Assembly: GCF_000719265.1 (NCBI RefSeq)
Contig: NZ_JOFL01000016.1
Coordinates: 320,991 to 384,990, forward strand
DNA length: 64,000 nt
Direction: 5' to 3'
From: Streptomyces roseoverticillatus
GTDB taxonomy: Bacteria > Actinomycetota > Actinomycetes > Streptomycetales > Streptomycetaceae
The notes beneath the pieces were generated by a model. It searched no databases. It had not been told where the DNA came from and was given only the letters and a program-made list of their open reading frames with translations. The translations under genes were made by a program, and so were the position numbers. Below are positions 43,223-51,777 of the stretch, one piece after another. Numbering within the stretch: the stretch's first letter is position 1; the number at the start of each line of letters is the position of its first letter.

Positions 43223-43270
43223 TCATCCGGTCAGGGCGCTGGAGGGTTCCGAGGCGCTGGCGCATGGCAT
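43223..43270 (-). CDS. Putative leader peptide of the Tet-like GTPase (15 aa)
   Basis: The ORF MPCASASEPSSALTG starts 2 bp after GGGAG and stops 18 nt before the TTG of the GTPase. Short leader ORFs that sense ribosome stalling are common before resistance genes. The ribosome-site spacing is short, and a second ATG 5 bp downstream in another frame would give a longer overlapping ORF, so this is tentative. Confidence 0.35.
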   Translation of the reverse strand: MPCASASEPSSALTG

Positions 43271-43467
43271 GTCTCCCGACGTGTCCCGAGGTGCATGGGT
43301 TTCGCTGCGCGCACGAGGCGCGCGCCGCCATCCTGGCAGCCGCGCGGCACGGAGATCCAGCGATTTTCCGGCGCGCCCAACGAGCACAGATGAGCACCTC
43401 CGCGCTCAATGTCCGCACATTCATGCTCACTCTTGGTAATCTGCCGCTACCGCTGGGAGAGAGCCTT

Positions 43468-43483
43468 TGTGAATTGCTTCACA
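43468..43483. promoter_or_regulatory. Crp-like palindrome
   Basis: TGTGAATTGCTTCACA fits TGTGA-N6-TCACA exactly, and the GTG-N8-CAC spacing known for streptomycete Crp sites is similar. It lies 86 bp before the TPR gene and 264 bp before the GTPase start. Binding is inferred from consensus only. Confidence 0.45.
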
Positions 43484-43568
43484 CCTGACCCTTGGCCGGG
43501 CCCGCTTCTTCGTGCTGAGATGCGGTCACGGCTGCTTCCAGCTCGACGGCGCGCTTGGGGAGGGCACT

Positions 43569-44384
43569 GTGGCGGACACCGCCATGCGTAATGCGGGGTT
43601 GCCGGAGCCGCGGGGACCGCAGGGGGCGGATCCGCGGGGGGACGATCCGCTGGAACGGGCCGTGTGGCGGCTGCGGTCCCGCGCCTGCTGGGACGACGCC
43701 GCGGCCCTGCTCGCGCCGCGCGCCGACGCCGAGCCGGGCCCGGCCCTGCAGCGGACGGCGGTCCTGACCGAGCGCTGCATGTTCACCGGGGAGGGCTGGG
43801 GCGCCGCCGAGGACGCCCTGCGCGCGGCGGAAGCACTGGCCGCGGACGACGAAGAGCGGGGGGCGGCGGCCTGCGAGCGCGGCCATCTCGCCTACGCGTC
43901 CACCCTCTTGGGCGTCCGCGACCGGGCGGACGAGGCCCGTTCGGCCCTGGGCAGGGCCGCGGCCCTGCTCGCGCCGGGGTCACCGACGCGCCCCTTGCTG
44001 CACTTCCGGCGCGGCCTGATCGCCCAGCACCTGTCGGACAACCCCTCCGACGCGACGGCCGCCTTCGAGCGCGCCCACGCGGGGGCGACGACCCAGGGGC
44101 AGCGCCTGCTGCTCTCCTTCACCTGGCGGCACGTGGCGGCCATGGCCGAGCACGAGGGCAGGTTCGCGGAGGCGCGGTACGGCTTCGGGGAGTCGCTGCG
44201 CATCCGGGAGGAGCTGGGCTATCTCGTCGGCATCGCCCCGGCGCTGGTCTCGCTCGCCGCCGTCCTCGACGACCCCGGCGAGGCAGCCCGGCTGCGCGAG
44301 GAGGCCGCCCGGCTGGTCCGCCTGCTCGGCGGCGTCCCGGGCTGGCTGGCGGAACAGCTGGCGGCGGCACCGACCCCGGACTGA
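43569..44384 (+). CDS. TPR-like helical repeat protein, function unknown
   Basis: A 271-aa protein built of tetratricopeptide-like helical pairs (for example GAAEDALRAAEALAADDEER, ACERGHLAYASTLLGVRDRA, and EARYGFGESLRIREELGYLV). No catalytic motif or membrane segment is present. GTG 43569 is preceded by GGGGAGGG with 4 bp spacing; the frame also opens at 43512. Similar streptomycete proteins are annotated only as TPR repeat proteins. The stop codon lies within an 18-bp sequence repeated 34 bp downstream, at the edge of a 90-bp tandem duplication. Confidence 0.72.
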   Translation: MADTAMRNAGLPEPRGPQGADPRGDDPLERAVWRLRSRACWDDAAALLAPRADAEPGPALQRTAVLTERCMFTGEGWGAAEDALRAAEALAADDEERGAAACERGHLAYASTLLGVRDRADEARSALGRAAALLAPGSPTRPLLHFRRGLIAQHLSDNPSDATAAFERAHAGATTQGQRLLLSFTWRHVAAMAEHEGRFAEARYGFGESLRIREELGYLVGIAPALVSLAAVLDDPGEAARLREEAARLVRLLGGVPGWLAEQLAAAPTPD

Positions 44385-44390
44385 ACCGGC

Positions 44391-44570
44391 CGGATCGATC
44401 AGCTCCACCCCGGACTGAACCGGCCCTACGCGACCGACTCAGCCGCACCCGGCATCAACCCGGCCCCGGACCGGCCCTGCCGGATCGATCAACTCCACCC
44501 CGGACCGACCCGGCCGTACGCGACCGACTCAGCCGCACCCGGCATCAACCCGGACCCGGACCGGCCCGGC
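44391..44570. repeat. 90-bp tandem duplication
   Basis: 44391-44480 and 44481-44570 are the same length without gaps and differ at only 6 of 90 positions by eye; both begin CGGATCGATCA. An 18-bp block CCCCGGACTGAACCGGCC also occurs at 44374 (over the TPR stop codon) and 44408. It fills most of the 227-bp gap between convergent TPR and GntR genes. Confidence 0.9.
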
Positions 44571-44611
44571 GCGCCCCAGTCCGCCGCGCGGGCCCCCGCC
44601 CGCAGCAGCTC

Positions 44612-45457
44612 TCACTCCGCTCCCGCGAAGTGTCCTCTCACCAGGGCCTCGGCCCGTTCCACGTCGTGCGCGGCCAGCGCCTCCAGCAGCGCCACGTGCT
44701 CGGCCGCGTCGGCGACGAGGTCGGCCGTACAGTGCGGCCCGCCGTGCGCCGCGGGCCACTGCGCGCGCCGGTGGAGCTCGTCGGCGACGGCGACGAGCCG
44801 GCGGTTGCCCGCGAGGCCGAGGAGCGCGCGGTGGAAGGCCCGGTCGGCCTCGGCGTAGAGGACGCGGTCGCCGGTGGCCGCCGCGGCGCAGGCGGTCTCG
44901 GCGAGCGGGCGGAGCCCGTCCCAGCCGGCGGCCGGGACCGTACGGGCGAGCCGCAGCAGGACCGGGACCTCCAGCAGGGCGCGCACCTCGGCGAGCTCGG
45001 CCAGATCGCGCGCGGTGCGCGTGGCGACGCGGAAGCCCCGGTTGGGGACGACCTCGACGGCGCCCTCCAGGGCGAGCTGCTGCATCGCCTCCCGTACGGG
45101 CGTGGCCGACACGCCGAAGCGCTCGCCGAGCGCGGGGCCCGAGTAGACCTCGCCCGGTATCAGCTCGCCGCTGACGAGGGCCTTGCGCAGGGCGTCCAGG
45201 ATCTGGCCGCGCACGGAGTGGCGCTGCGGCATCCTGCGTGCGGGAGCGTGCGCGGGGGCGGCACACGGGACCCCGTACTCCTGCTCGCCGTGAACGTGCT
45301 CACCCCGGGCACCCTCGCCGTGCACCTCGGCGGGGCCGCCGCCGCGGCTGCCGGCGGGAGCGCCGCCACGGACGGCCGCGCCGCGCGCGACCTGCGCCGG
45401 CATCTCGGCGAAGAGCCTCGCGGCCGGCGGCGCGGCGTGGGATCTTCCCTGCTCCAT
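44612..45457 (-). CDS. GntR-family (FCD) transcriptional regulator
   Basis: A 281-aa regulator. A Gly/Ala/Glu/His-rich extension of about 75 residues precedes the winged helix (RGQILDALRKALVSGELIPG, then ALGERFGVSATPVREAMQQL). The all-helical FCD effector domain follows (AELAEVRALLEVPVLLRLAR, ADRAFHRALLGLAGNRRLVA, VADAAEHVALLEALAAHDVE). Start ATG 45457 with AGGAGGA 5 bp upstream. FCD regulators usually sense organic acids or sugars. It is divergent from the FhuF-like gene across a gap containing an iron box, but whether it takes part in iron control is unknown. Confidence 0.85.
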   Translation of the reverse strand: MEQGRSHAAPPAARLFAEMPAQVARGAAVRGGAPAGSRGGGPAEVHGEGARGEHVHGEQEYGVPCAAPAHAPARRMPQRHSVRGQILDALRKALVSGELIPGEVYSGPALGERFGVSATPVREAMQQLALEGAVEVVPNRGFRVATRTARDLAELAEVRALLEVPVLLRLARTVPAAGWDGLRPLAETACAAAATGDRVLYAEADRAFHRALLGLAGNRRLVAVADELHRRAQWPAAHGGPHCTADLVADAAEHVALLEALAAHDVERAEALVRGHFAGAE

Positions 45458-45527
45458 TGGGGTCCTCCTGATGTCCTTTCTGAACCATAGGCGGCCCCGC
45501 GGACAGTTCAAACCCCGATCAACCGGG

Positions 45528-45546
45528 GTAAGGTAAGCCTAACCTG
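45528..45546. promoter_or_regulatory. Iron box (DmdR/IdeR operator)
   Basis: GTAAGGTAAGCCTAACCTG is close to the 19-bp actinobacterial iron-box consensus (TTAGGTTAGGCTAACCTAA-like), with both halves preserved. It lies 29 bp before the FhuF-like start, so that gene should be repressed by DmdR1/IdeR when iron is plentiful. Confidence 0.85.
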
Positions 45547-45574
45547 CAGAACGATCGCGATTCGGTGGTCCCGC

Positions 45575-46405
45575 ATGGCCCCTGCCTCCAGCGCCCCGGT
45601 TGCTCCGCCCCCGCTCACGGACGCCTACGCCCGCCTCGCCGAGGTCTACTCGGGCCTGACCCTGACGGCCGGACCGCCGCGCAGCGGCGAGGGCTGGCTG
45701 ACCGCCGCCGGGCTCGCGGAGGGCGGCGCCGGGCTGGACGCCTTCCTCGCGTGGGACGACCAGCAGATCCTGCGGGAGTACGGGGAGCGGGCCCGCCCGG
45801 ACGTCGTCGCGAGCTTCGGCCTGCACCGCTACGCGTGGGCGTCCTGCCTGCTCGTCACCGTCCCCTGGTTCCTGCACCGCAGGGTGCCGCGGCTTCCTCC
45901 CGAGGCCGTTTCCTTCCACCGCGCCCAGGGCCTGCTGACGGCCCTTGCACCGGAATTCGCCTGTCTGCCCGGCGACCCCGCAGCGGAACTGCCGGGCGCC
46001 CGGACAGTTCCCTGCGAAGAGGCGCTGCGCGCGGAACTGCGGGCCGCGGTCGCCGCGCATTTCGCGCCCGTCCTGGAGGGCTTCCGGCCACGGATGCGGC
46101 GCGGTCCGCGCGCCCTGTGGGGAATGGTGACGGACGAACTGGCCGAATCCTTGTGGTATGTGGGGCAGCTGCTCGGCGAGGAGGAGCGCGCCCGCCGCGA
46201 ACTGCAGTTGCTGCTCCCGGGGGTGACGCCGCCGTACGTCGGCGGCGCGGCCTTCCGGATGCTTACCGGCCGCATGGGAGAGCCGATCCCGACCCGCGAC
46301 CGGGCGAGCTGCTGCCTCTTCTACACCTTGCGTCCGCAGGACACCTGTACGACCTGCCCGCGTACATGCGACACGGACCGGGTGCATCGGCTGTCCGTAA
46401 GCTGA
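45575..46405 (+). CDS. FhuF-like ferric siderophore reductase
   Basis: A 276-aa protein whose C-terminus carries the FhuF 2Fe-2S motif SCCLFYTLRPQDTCTTCPRT (CC-x10-C-x2-C). The preceding domain (SFGLHRYAWASCLLVTVPWF, GMVTDELAESLWYVGQLLGE) matches FhuF/IucA-associated reductases. It would release iron from an imported ferric siderophore in the cytoplasm. The iron box 29 bp upstream supports this. No siderophore transport or synthesis gene is next to it. Confidence 0.85.
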   Translation: MAPASSAPVAPPPLTDAYARLAEVYSGLTLTAGPPRSGEGWLTAAGLAEGGAGLDAFLAWDDQQILREYGERARPDVVASFGLHRYAWASCLLVTVPWFLHRRVPRLPPEAVSFHRAQGLLTALAPEFACLPGDPAAELPGARTVPCEEALRAELRAAVAAHFAPVLEGFRPRMRRGPRALWGMVTDELAESLWYVGQLLGEEERARRELQLLLPGVTPPYVGGAAFRMLTGRMGEPIPTRDRASCCLFYTLRPQDTCTTCPRTCDTDRVHRLSVS

Positions 46406-46603
46406 CCGGCCTCACACCACTCGATCGGGTGAGGTGAAGGGAACGCAATTCCCGCTTTGCTTAACGGCGTTCGAATTTCTTCGCACCTATCCGTATGCCG
46501 TTGCCCTCCATTGGCAGGCAGTTGGCGCGAAACCCCTTGGCGAACGGACCGATTCCGACAGGATGGCGCGCGAAAGGCCGTACAGCTATGCAAGGGACGC
46601 AAG

Positions 46604-47647
46604 ATGAGAGTGACCGATATACCGCTGAATTGGATGCTCCCCTGTGTCGTGGCGCTCGCCGGGGTCGTGGTGGCGGTGACGGTGCTCGCACGCGGCCGGC
46701 ACGGCGCGGACGACTCGGGGGGCGGCTCGGACTCCTGGGAGCGCAACGAGGAGCGCAGACGCCGCAAGGAGGCCATCTACGGGAGCGCCTCGTACGTCCT
46801 CCTGTTCTGCTGCGCCGCGGTAGCCGCCGCCCTCTCCTTCCACGGTCTCGTGGGCTTCGGGCGGCAGAACCTGGGGCTCACGGGCGGCTGGGAGTACCTG
46901 GTGCCGTTCGGCCTCGACGGGGCGGCCATGTTCTGCTCGGTGCTGGCGGTGCGCGAGGCGAGCCACGGCGACGCCGCGCTCGGTTCCCGGATGCTCGTGT
47001 GGACCTTCGCCAGCGCGGCCGCCTGGTTCAACTGGGTGCACGCGCCGCGGGGCCTCGACCACGCGGGCGCGCCGCAGTTCTTCGCCGGCATGTCGCTGTC
47101 GGCGGCGGTCCTCTTCGACCGCGCGCTCAAGCAGACCCGCCGGGCCGCACTGCGCGAACAGGGCCTGGTGCCCAGGCCGTTGCCGCAGATCCGGATAGTC
47201 CGCTGGCTGCGGGCCCCGCGCGAGACCTTCGGCGCCTGGTCGCTGATGCTCCTGGAGGGCGTCCGCTCGCTGGACGAGGCCGTGGAGGAGGTCCGCGAGG
47301 ACAAGCGGCAGCGGGCGCAGGCCAGGGCCCGCAGGAGGGAGGCGGGCAAGCTGGAGCGCGCCCGGCTCAAGGCGTACAACCGCCAGAACCGGGTGTGGGG
47401 GCGGGTCCGCGGTGGCCGGCAGGTGGAGGTCGGCGGGACCGCGGTGCCCGGCCCCGCGCAGCCGGCGCAGATCGGTTCGGACCCCTCCATAGTCGACCAG
47501 GGACAGCTTCCCGTCCGCGCGCGGCCGCTGCAGGCGGTCGGCGGCCCTGACCCGATCGACCTCACCGCGGAGGACGACACCCAGGCGATTCCCCGCCTGG
47601 ACTCGCTCGAGGCGAAGCTCGCCCAGATCGAGCGGCAGTTCGGCTGA
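46604..47647 (+). CDS. DUF2637 membrane protein (Spd-like)
   Basis: A 347-aa protein. One N-terminal helix (LPCVVALAGVVVAVTVLARG) is followed by three more (SYVLLFCCAAVAAALSFHGL; YLVPFGLDGAAMFCSVLAVR; WTFASAAAWFNWVHAPRGL), then a long Arg/Glu-rich cytoplasmic tail ending in a possible coiled coil (LDSLEAKLAQIERQFG). The helix set with FGLDGAAM matches DUF2637, a family that includes plasmid-spread (Spd) proteins and chromosomal copies of unknown role. ATG 46604 follows AAGGGA. Confidence 0.75.
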   Translation: MRVTDIPLNWMLPCVVALAGVVVAVTVLARGRHGADDSGGGSDSWERNEERRRRKEAIYGSASYVLLFCCAAVAAALSFHGLVGFGRQNLGLTGGWEYLVPFGLDGAAMFCSVLAVREASHGDAALGSRMLVWTFASAAAWFNWVHAPRGLDHAGAPQFFAGMSLSAAVLFDRALKQTRRAALREQGLVPRPLPQIRIVRWLRAPRETFGAWSLMLLEGVRSLDEAVEEVREDKRQRAQARARRREAGKLERARLKAYNRQNRVWGRVRGGRQVEVGGTAVPGPAQPAQIGSDPSIVDQGQLPVRARPLQAVGGPDPIDLTAEDDTQAIPRLDSLEAKLAQIERQFG

Positions 47648-47682
47648 CGCCCCCGGGCCCTGGGTCGTCGCACGGCGACGGT

Positions 47683-48321
47683 TCAGGGCTCCTGGGCGGC
47701 CAGCTCGAACCAGACCGACTTGCCGACGCCGTGGGCGCGAACGCCCCAGCCGTCCGCGAGGGCGTGGACCAGCAGCAGCCCCCGCCCCGACGTGGCGGCC
47801 TTCTCGATGTCGTTCATATCCGGAACGGCGTCCCGGGCGACGTCCCTGACGGCGTCCCGCTCCCTGCAGCCGGGGCGGCCGTCACCGACCGCTCCCCCCG
47901 GGCCCACGACCGGCCCGATGTCCGTTCCCGGACCGCGCAGCGCTGGATGGCCCGCCACGAAATCCCGGACCTCCACCCGCAGCCGCCCCCGCGCCTGGCC
48001 GAACGCACCGGTGAGCACCGCCTTGACCACGGCGCCCCCGTCGGTGTGCACGAGGGCATTGGTGACGAGTTCGCTCGTGAGTAGTTCCGCGGTCTCCGCC
48101 CGGCCCGGCGCGCCCCAGTGGGCCAGCAAGCGGCGCAACTCGGCCCGGACTTCCCGGACACCGGTGAGATCCCGGCGGCGGAGCCTCCTTTCGAAACGCG
48201 GCCCGGAATGCGCCGCGTCGTCACCGTGCCCGCTCCCGTGGTCCGTACGGCCCTCCCGGTCCCCCGCGTGGCCCTCCGCGTAACCTTCAGCGCTCATCCG
48301 GCCTACTGCCTGCCGTTTCAT
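47683..48321 (-). CDS. RsbW-like ATP-binding regulatory protein (HATPase_c_2)
   Basis: A 212-aa protein of the anti-sigma-factor kinase family. The N box is TSELVTNALVHTDGG and the G1/G2 region is TSGRGLLLVHALADGWGV, separated by a long insert rich in Asp/Arg. Streptomycetes carry dozens of these; most are thought to regulate sigma factors or phosphatase partners. The first about 45 residues are low-complexity His/Gly/Asp. The start is uncertain: ATG 48321 lies directly after GAGGAGG with no spacing, and ATG 48297 is an alternative. A PP2C-type phosphatase gene follows upstream on the same strand. Confidence 0.82.
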   Translation of the reverse strand: MKRQAVGRMSAEGYAEGHAGDREGRTDHGSGHGDDAAHSGPRFERRLRRRDLTGVREVRAELRRLLAHWGAPGRAETAELLTSELVTNALVHTDGGAVVKAVLTGAFGQARGRLRVEVRDFVAGHPALRGPGTDIGPVVGPGGAVGDGRPGCRERDAVRDVARDAVPDMNDIEKAATSGRGLLLVHALADGWGVRAHGVGKSVWFELAAQEP

Positions 48322-48550
48322 CCTCCTCGCCCCGACCCCTCCCCGGCGCCCCGGCCTCGAACGCGCTCGCGCTCACTCACCGCAATGCATGCCCCGGCCC
48401 GCCCGGAACGACTCCTGTTGAGCCATCAACATGGTGATATGACCAAAATCCCGGGGCCTCTTGCGCGGGCCGCGAATATGCCATTGGCGCGCGGCCGGTG
48501 AGAAAGTCCGTACGGAACTGCAAGGAATAGCGAAGTACCGGGAAACAGCC

Positions 48551-48583
48551 GGGCGAGGCGGTGACAACGCCACCGCCCCGCCC
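48551..48583 (-). terminator. Hairpin terminator of the PP2C gene
   Basis: A 13-bp stem with one mismatch (GGGCGAGGCGGTG with CACCGCCCCGCCC) and a 7-nt loop, 15 bp after the phosphatase stop codon. Confidence 0.75.
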
Positions 48584-48597
48584 CGGAATCGGCCCGG

Positions 48598-51500
48598 CTA
48601 CGCCTCCCAGAGCGCGCACGCCGTGCGGTCGTCCGCGTAACCCTTCACCCGCAGCTGGGTGTCCGCGAGGAACGCCGCGAGCCCCGGCGGCCGTTCGCCC
48701 GCCCAGCGCTCGGCCAGCCTGCCGCCCAGCTCCGGCTCGCCGCGCATCGGCTCGGCCAGGCCCGTCGTGCACAGCATCAGCGTGTCCCCCGGCCGCGCGA
48801 CGGACGCCCGGAAGCGGAACGGCTCGCCGGGCGCCGCCGGTTCTTCCGGCTCGACGGGCGGGGCGAGGCCCGGTGTGGGAATGCCGAGGTCCACCGTCAT
48901 CATGTCGGCGGGCGCCGAGCCGTAGCCGACGACGGGGTCGCCCGTGCCCTCCGGCGGGGCCTCCGGCTCCAGGTCCTGCCACACGCCCTCGCGGAGGCGG
49001 AACAGGCCGCCCGCGCCCACGCCGAAGAACACCCGCGTACGGCACTGCGGGTCGGCCGTCAGCAGCAGGCAGCGGACCGTCGCCGTGTACTCCTCGGGCC
49101 GCAGGCCCAGCTCGGCGGCGCGGGCGCGCAGCCGGCCGTAGGAGCGGTCGGTGAGCCGGTGCAGGCCCGACTTGAGCTCGCCGCGACGGCCGCCGCGGAT
49201 GTCGTCGGCCAGCCGGGCGTGGCTGCGGCCGACGGCGCCCGCCAGCCACCTGCAGGCGTCCCGCGCCGCACGGGGCGCCACGTCCGTGCCGCGCAGGCCG
49301 CTGGCCATCGCCACGAGCAGCAGTGCGCCGTCCCCGTCCCCGAAGCGCGCCGTCAGCAGGGAGTCCCGCCGGGGCTCGCCGCGGTAGCGCGCGGAGTCGC
49401 CGCGCAGCGACAGGGCGCGCAGCGTGACGGCGCCGTACTGCGCCCCGTCCAGGACCGTGTCCGGCACGAGGCCGTCCAGGTCCTGCGGGTCCGCGGCGGG
49501 CCAGGCGGTGGGCTCCGCGTCGTACGTCGGCGGCCGCTCCCCCACGAACTCCGCGCCGCGGGCCGCCGGGCGCGCCGGCTGCGGGGGCGCCGCGAGGGGG
49601 TGCCGCCGGGGCGGCGTCGACTCGTGGGAGACGACGGGCGGGCGCGAGGCCGGCTCCAGGGACGCCGCCCGGGCGGCGGGCTCCAGGGGGTCGGCGTGGT
49701 CGCCGCCGGGCGGGGCGGTACGGGCCGGCTGGGCGCTCCGGGCCCGAGCGGGGCTCGCCCCGGAGGCCGGCTTCTCCGGCACGGCCGGGAGGGACTGCCC
49801 GGGGAGCCCGGGCCGCTCGGTGCGCTCGTACGTGTCGGACGGCGCGGGCGGCTCCAGCGGCTGCGGGGGCTCCGGCCTGGGGGGCCTCGGCGGGCGTACG
49901 GGACGCTCGGCCCGTACGGGCCTGGTCGGCCGCTCCAGCCGCCCGGTACGCCTGATGCGCTCCGGCCGCTCCGGCAACGCCGGCCGGCCCGGCGCCGGGC
50001 TGAGGGAATTCCCGGGCCCGTCACGGCCGGGGGCGCCGGACCGGCCGTGGCCGTCCACGCGCCGGGCCTCACGCGGGCTCACCGGCCGCTCGACGGCCTC
50101 CACGCCGTCGGACGACTCCGCCGGTTCGTCACCGCCCGCGTATCCGGCCCCGCCAGGGCCTGCGAGGCGCTCCGGGGAGCCGTCGCCGTCCGGAGCAAGG
50201 CGGGCCTCGTCAGGAGTTGCAAGCCGGTCCGGGGGATCGATGCCTTTCGGGCCGCTGGAACGATTCGGACGACCGGCAAACTCCGTGCTTCCGTAAGCCT
50301 CCGCCGGTTCCTCGTCGCCCGCGTATCCGGCCCCCTCGGGGCCCGCGAGGCGCTCCGGGGAGCCGTCGCCGTGCGGACCCCCGGAACGATTCCGGCGACC
50401 GGCAGGCTTCGCGCTGCCGTAAGCCTCCGCCGGACCGTCACCCCCCGCATCACCGGCCTCCTCAGGAGCTGCAAGGCGGTCCGGGGAGCCGTCGTCCTCC
50501 GAGCCCCGGCGACCTGCAAGCTCCGTACCGTCCGAGCCCTCCGCCGCGCCGTACCCGATGCCTTTCCGGTCTTCCGTGCGATCCGCGCTGCCGGCCGCTT
50601 CCGTGGCGTCGAAGTTCTCCGCGCGGTCGTCACCGCCCGCGTACCGGGGCCCGTTCCGGCCCGCGGGGCGGGCCACGCGACCGGGGACCCGGCCCCCGGC
50701 GCGATCCTCGGGGCGGTCGGGGCGGTCGGGGCGGTCGGGGCGCTCGGGGCGCTCGGGGCGCTCGGGGCGCTCGGCCCCGCCGGAGCGGTCCGCGCGTTCG
50801 GCCGGTTCGGGGCGGGGCGGGCGCGGGGTGCGGCCGCCGAAGAAGAGGTCCGCGCCTTCGCAGCGGTCCGTGCGTTCGGAGCGGGGCGGGCGTTCGGAGC
50901 GGCCCGTGGTCTCGGGACGGGCCTGGCGCGGGGGGCGGGCGGGGGTCTCCGGGCCCGCGCCGTCCGGCGCCGACCTTGTCCGCCGGGCGGGGGCCGACGG
51001 GGCGGACGCGGTCATGGATCCCGGCGGCTGGGCCGCCCCGGTCCGCCGGTCCGGGCGGTCCGAACGATCAAGCCGGTCCAGACGATCAGGACGGTCCGGA
51101 CGATCAGGCCGCTCCCGCGGATCCCTCCGCGTCGGCGGAGCAGAATCCTCCGGTTGCCGCGGCACTTCGGAAGGCCTGCGCGGATCCGCCTTCCGCCACT
51201 TCTGCGGTTTCTCCAGCAGCTCCGGCAGGAGCCCCGCACCGTGCAGATCCGGCGGTTTGGGGATCCTCGGCAGGGGCACACGCGCCGCACGGCCCGGGAC
51301 CGGCCCGTCGGAGAGGCGCTCCGCACCCGAAGGCGGTGGCGGCGGCGTGAATTCCGAGCGCCCCGGAACGCCCCGCGCATGCGGTGCTCCGTATCCCTTC
51401 GGCAGGGAGGGAAGCCCGCTCGGGGGTACGGCGACCGGATCCGGGGGCCTCGGTGGATCGGGAGGCTCTGCTCTGGGCGCCCTGACCGTCCTCTGCGTGC

Positions 51501-51675
51501 GTTTCGGCCGTTCACCGCGGGACTCCGCCCTCACCACCGCCGAGGCCGAGGTGAACCGCTCGTCGAGGCTGCTGTCGTCCCCGGCGGCGGATCCGATGTC
51601 CGGTGCATTCTTGTCGTACAACTCGCCCCACCAGGCGTCCTCTTGGCCGGTGCGCGGGTCCCCCTGCTGGCTCAT
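48598..51675 (-). CDS. PP2C-type Ser/Thr phosphatase with very long disordered N-terminus
   Basis: About 1,025 aa. Only the last about 260 residues form a PP2C-like domain (GAQYGAVTLRALSLRGDSAR, LLVAMASGLRGTDVAPRAAR, VRPGDTLMLCTTGLAEPMRG-like end with CALWEA). The metal-binding Asp of the usual RGDSARYRGEPRRD region is visible. Everything before is low complexity: Pro/Arg/Asp runs (RPDRPDRPDRLDRLDRSDRP) and about four 40-residue repeats with SP(D/E)RLA(A/G)PE and EPAEAYGS. Start ATG 51675 (MSQQGDPRTGQEDAWWGELY) is the likely conserved N-terminus; ATG 51690 is possible. It is divergent from a LuxR regulator. Confidence 0.82.
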   Translation of the reverse strand: MSQQGDPRTGQEDAWWGELYDKNAPDIGSAAGDDSSLDERFTSASAVVRAESRGERPKRTQRTVRAPRAEPPDPPRPPDPVAVPPSGLPSLPKGYGAPHARGVPGRSEFTPPPPPSGAERLSDGPVPGRAARVPLPRIPKPPDLHGAGLLPELLEKPQKWRKADPRRPSEVPRQPEDSAPPTRRDPRERPDRPDRPDRLDRLDRSDRPDRRTGAAQPPGSMTASAPSAPARRTRSAPDGAGPETPARPPRQARPETTGRSERPPRSERTDRCEGADLFFGGRTPRPPRPEPAERADRSGGAERPERPERPERPDRPDRPDRPEDRAGGRVPGRVARPAGRNGPRYAGGDDRAENFDATEAAGSADRTEDRKGIGYGAAEGSDGTELAGRRGSEDDGSPDRLAAPEEAGDAGGDGPAEAYGSAKPAGRRNRSGGPHGDGSPERLAGPEGAGYAGDEEPAEAYGSTEFAGRPNRSSGPKGIDPPDRLATPDEARLAPDGDGSPERLAGPGGAGYAGGDEPAESSDGVEAVERPVSPREARRVDGHGRSGAPGRDGPGNSLSPAPGRPALPERPERIRRTGRLERPTRPVRAERPVRPPRPPRPEPPQPLEPPAPSDTYERTERPGLPGQSLPAVPEKPASGASPARARSAQPARTAPPGGDHADPLEPAARAASLEPASRPPVVSHESTPPRRHPLAAPPQPARPAARGAEFVGERPPTYDAEPTAWPAADPQDLDGLVPDTVLDGAQYGAVTLRALSLRGDSARYRGEPRRDSLLTARFGDGDGALLLVAMASGLRGTDVAPRAARDACRWLAGAVGRSHARLADDIRGGRRGELKSGLHRLTDRSYGRLRARAAELGLRPEEYTATVRCLLLTADPQCRTRVFFGVGAGGLFRLREGVWQDLEPEAPPEGTGDPVVGYGSAPADMMTVDLGIPTPGLAPPVEPEEPAAPGEPFRFRASVARPGDTLMLCTTGLAEPMRGEPELGGRLAERWAGERPPGLAAFLADTQLRVKGYADDRTACALWEA

Positions 51676-51777
51676 GCCCTTATTGTCCATACTCTGGGGC
51701 ATACGGGAAGAGTGCACGGCGGACCTCACCCGGGGATGATGACCGAGTCGAAAAGCGGTCGCGGGGAGGGATGTCGT

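Larger units (their letters stand above)
43205..43568. promoter_or_regulatory. Divergent gap between Tet-like GTPase and TPR genes
   Basis: 364 bp with more A and T than the surroundings and no full-size gene. It contains a leader ORF for the GTPase (minus strand) and a Crp-like palindrome (plus strand side), both listed separately. Confidence 0.5.

Noticed and set aside
50080..51150. CRISPR-like periodicity in the PP2C gene
   Set aside because: The repeats are contiguous, degenerate and in frame (Arg-Pro-Asp and 40-residue units), with no unique spacers.
49159..51777. N-terminal extension of the LuxR gene antisense to the PP2C gene
   Set aside because: The long open stretch is a shadow of the repetitive PP2C N-terminus. 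GTG 51778 with a strong ribosome site gives a normal regulator.
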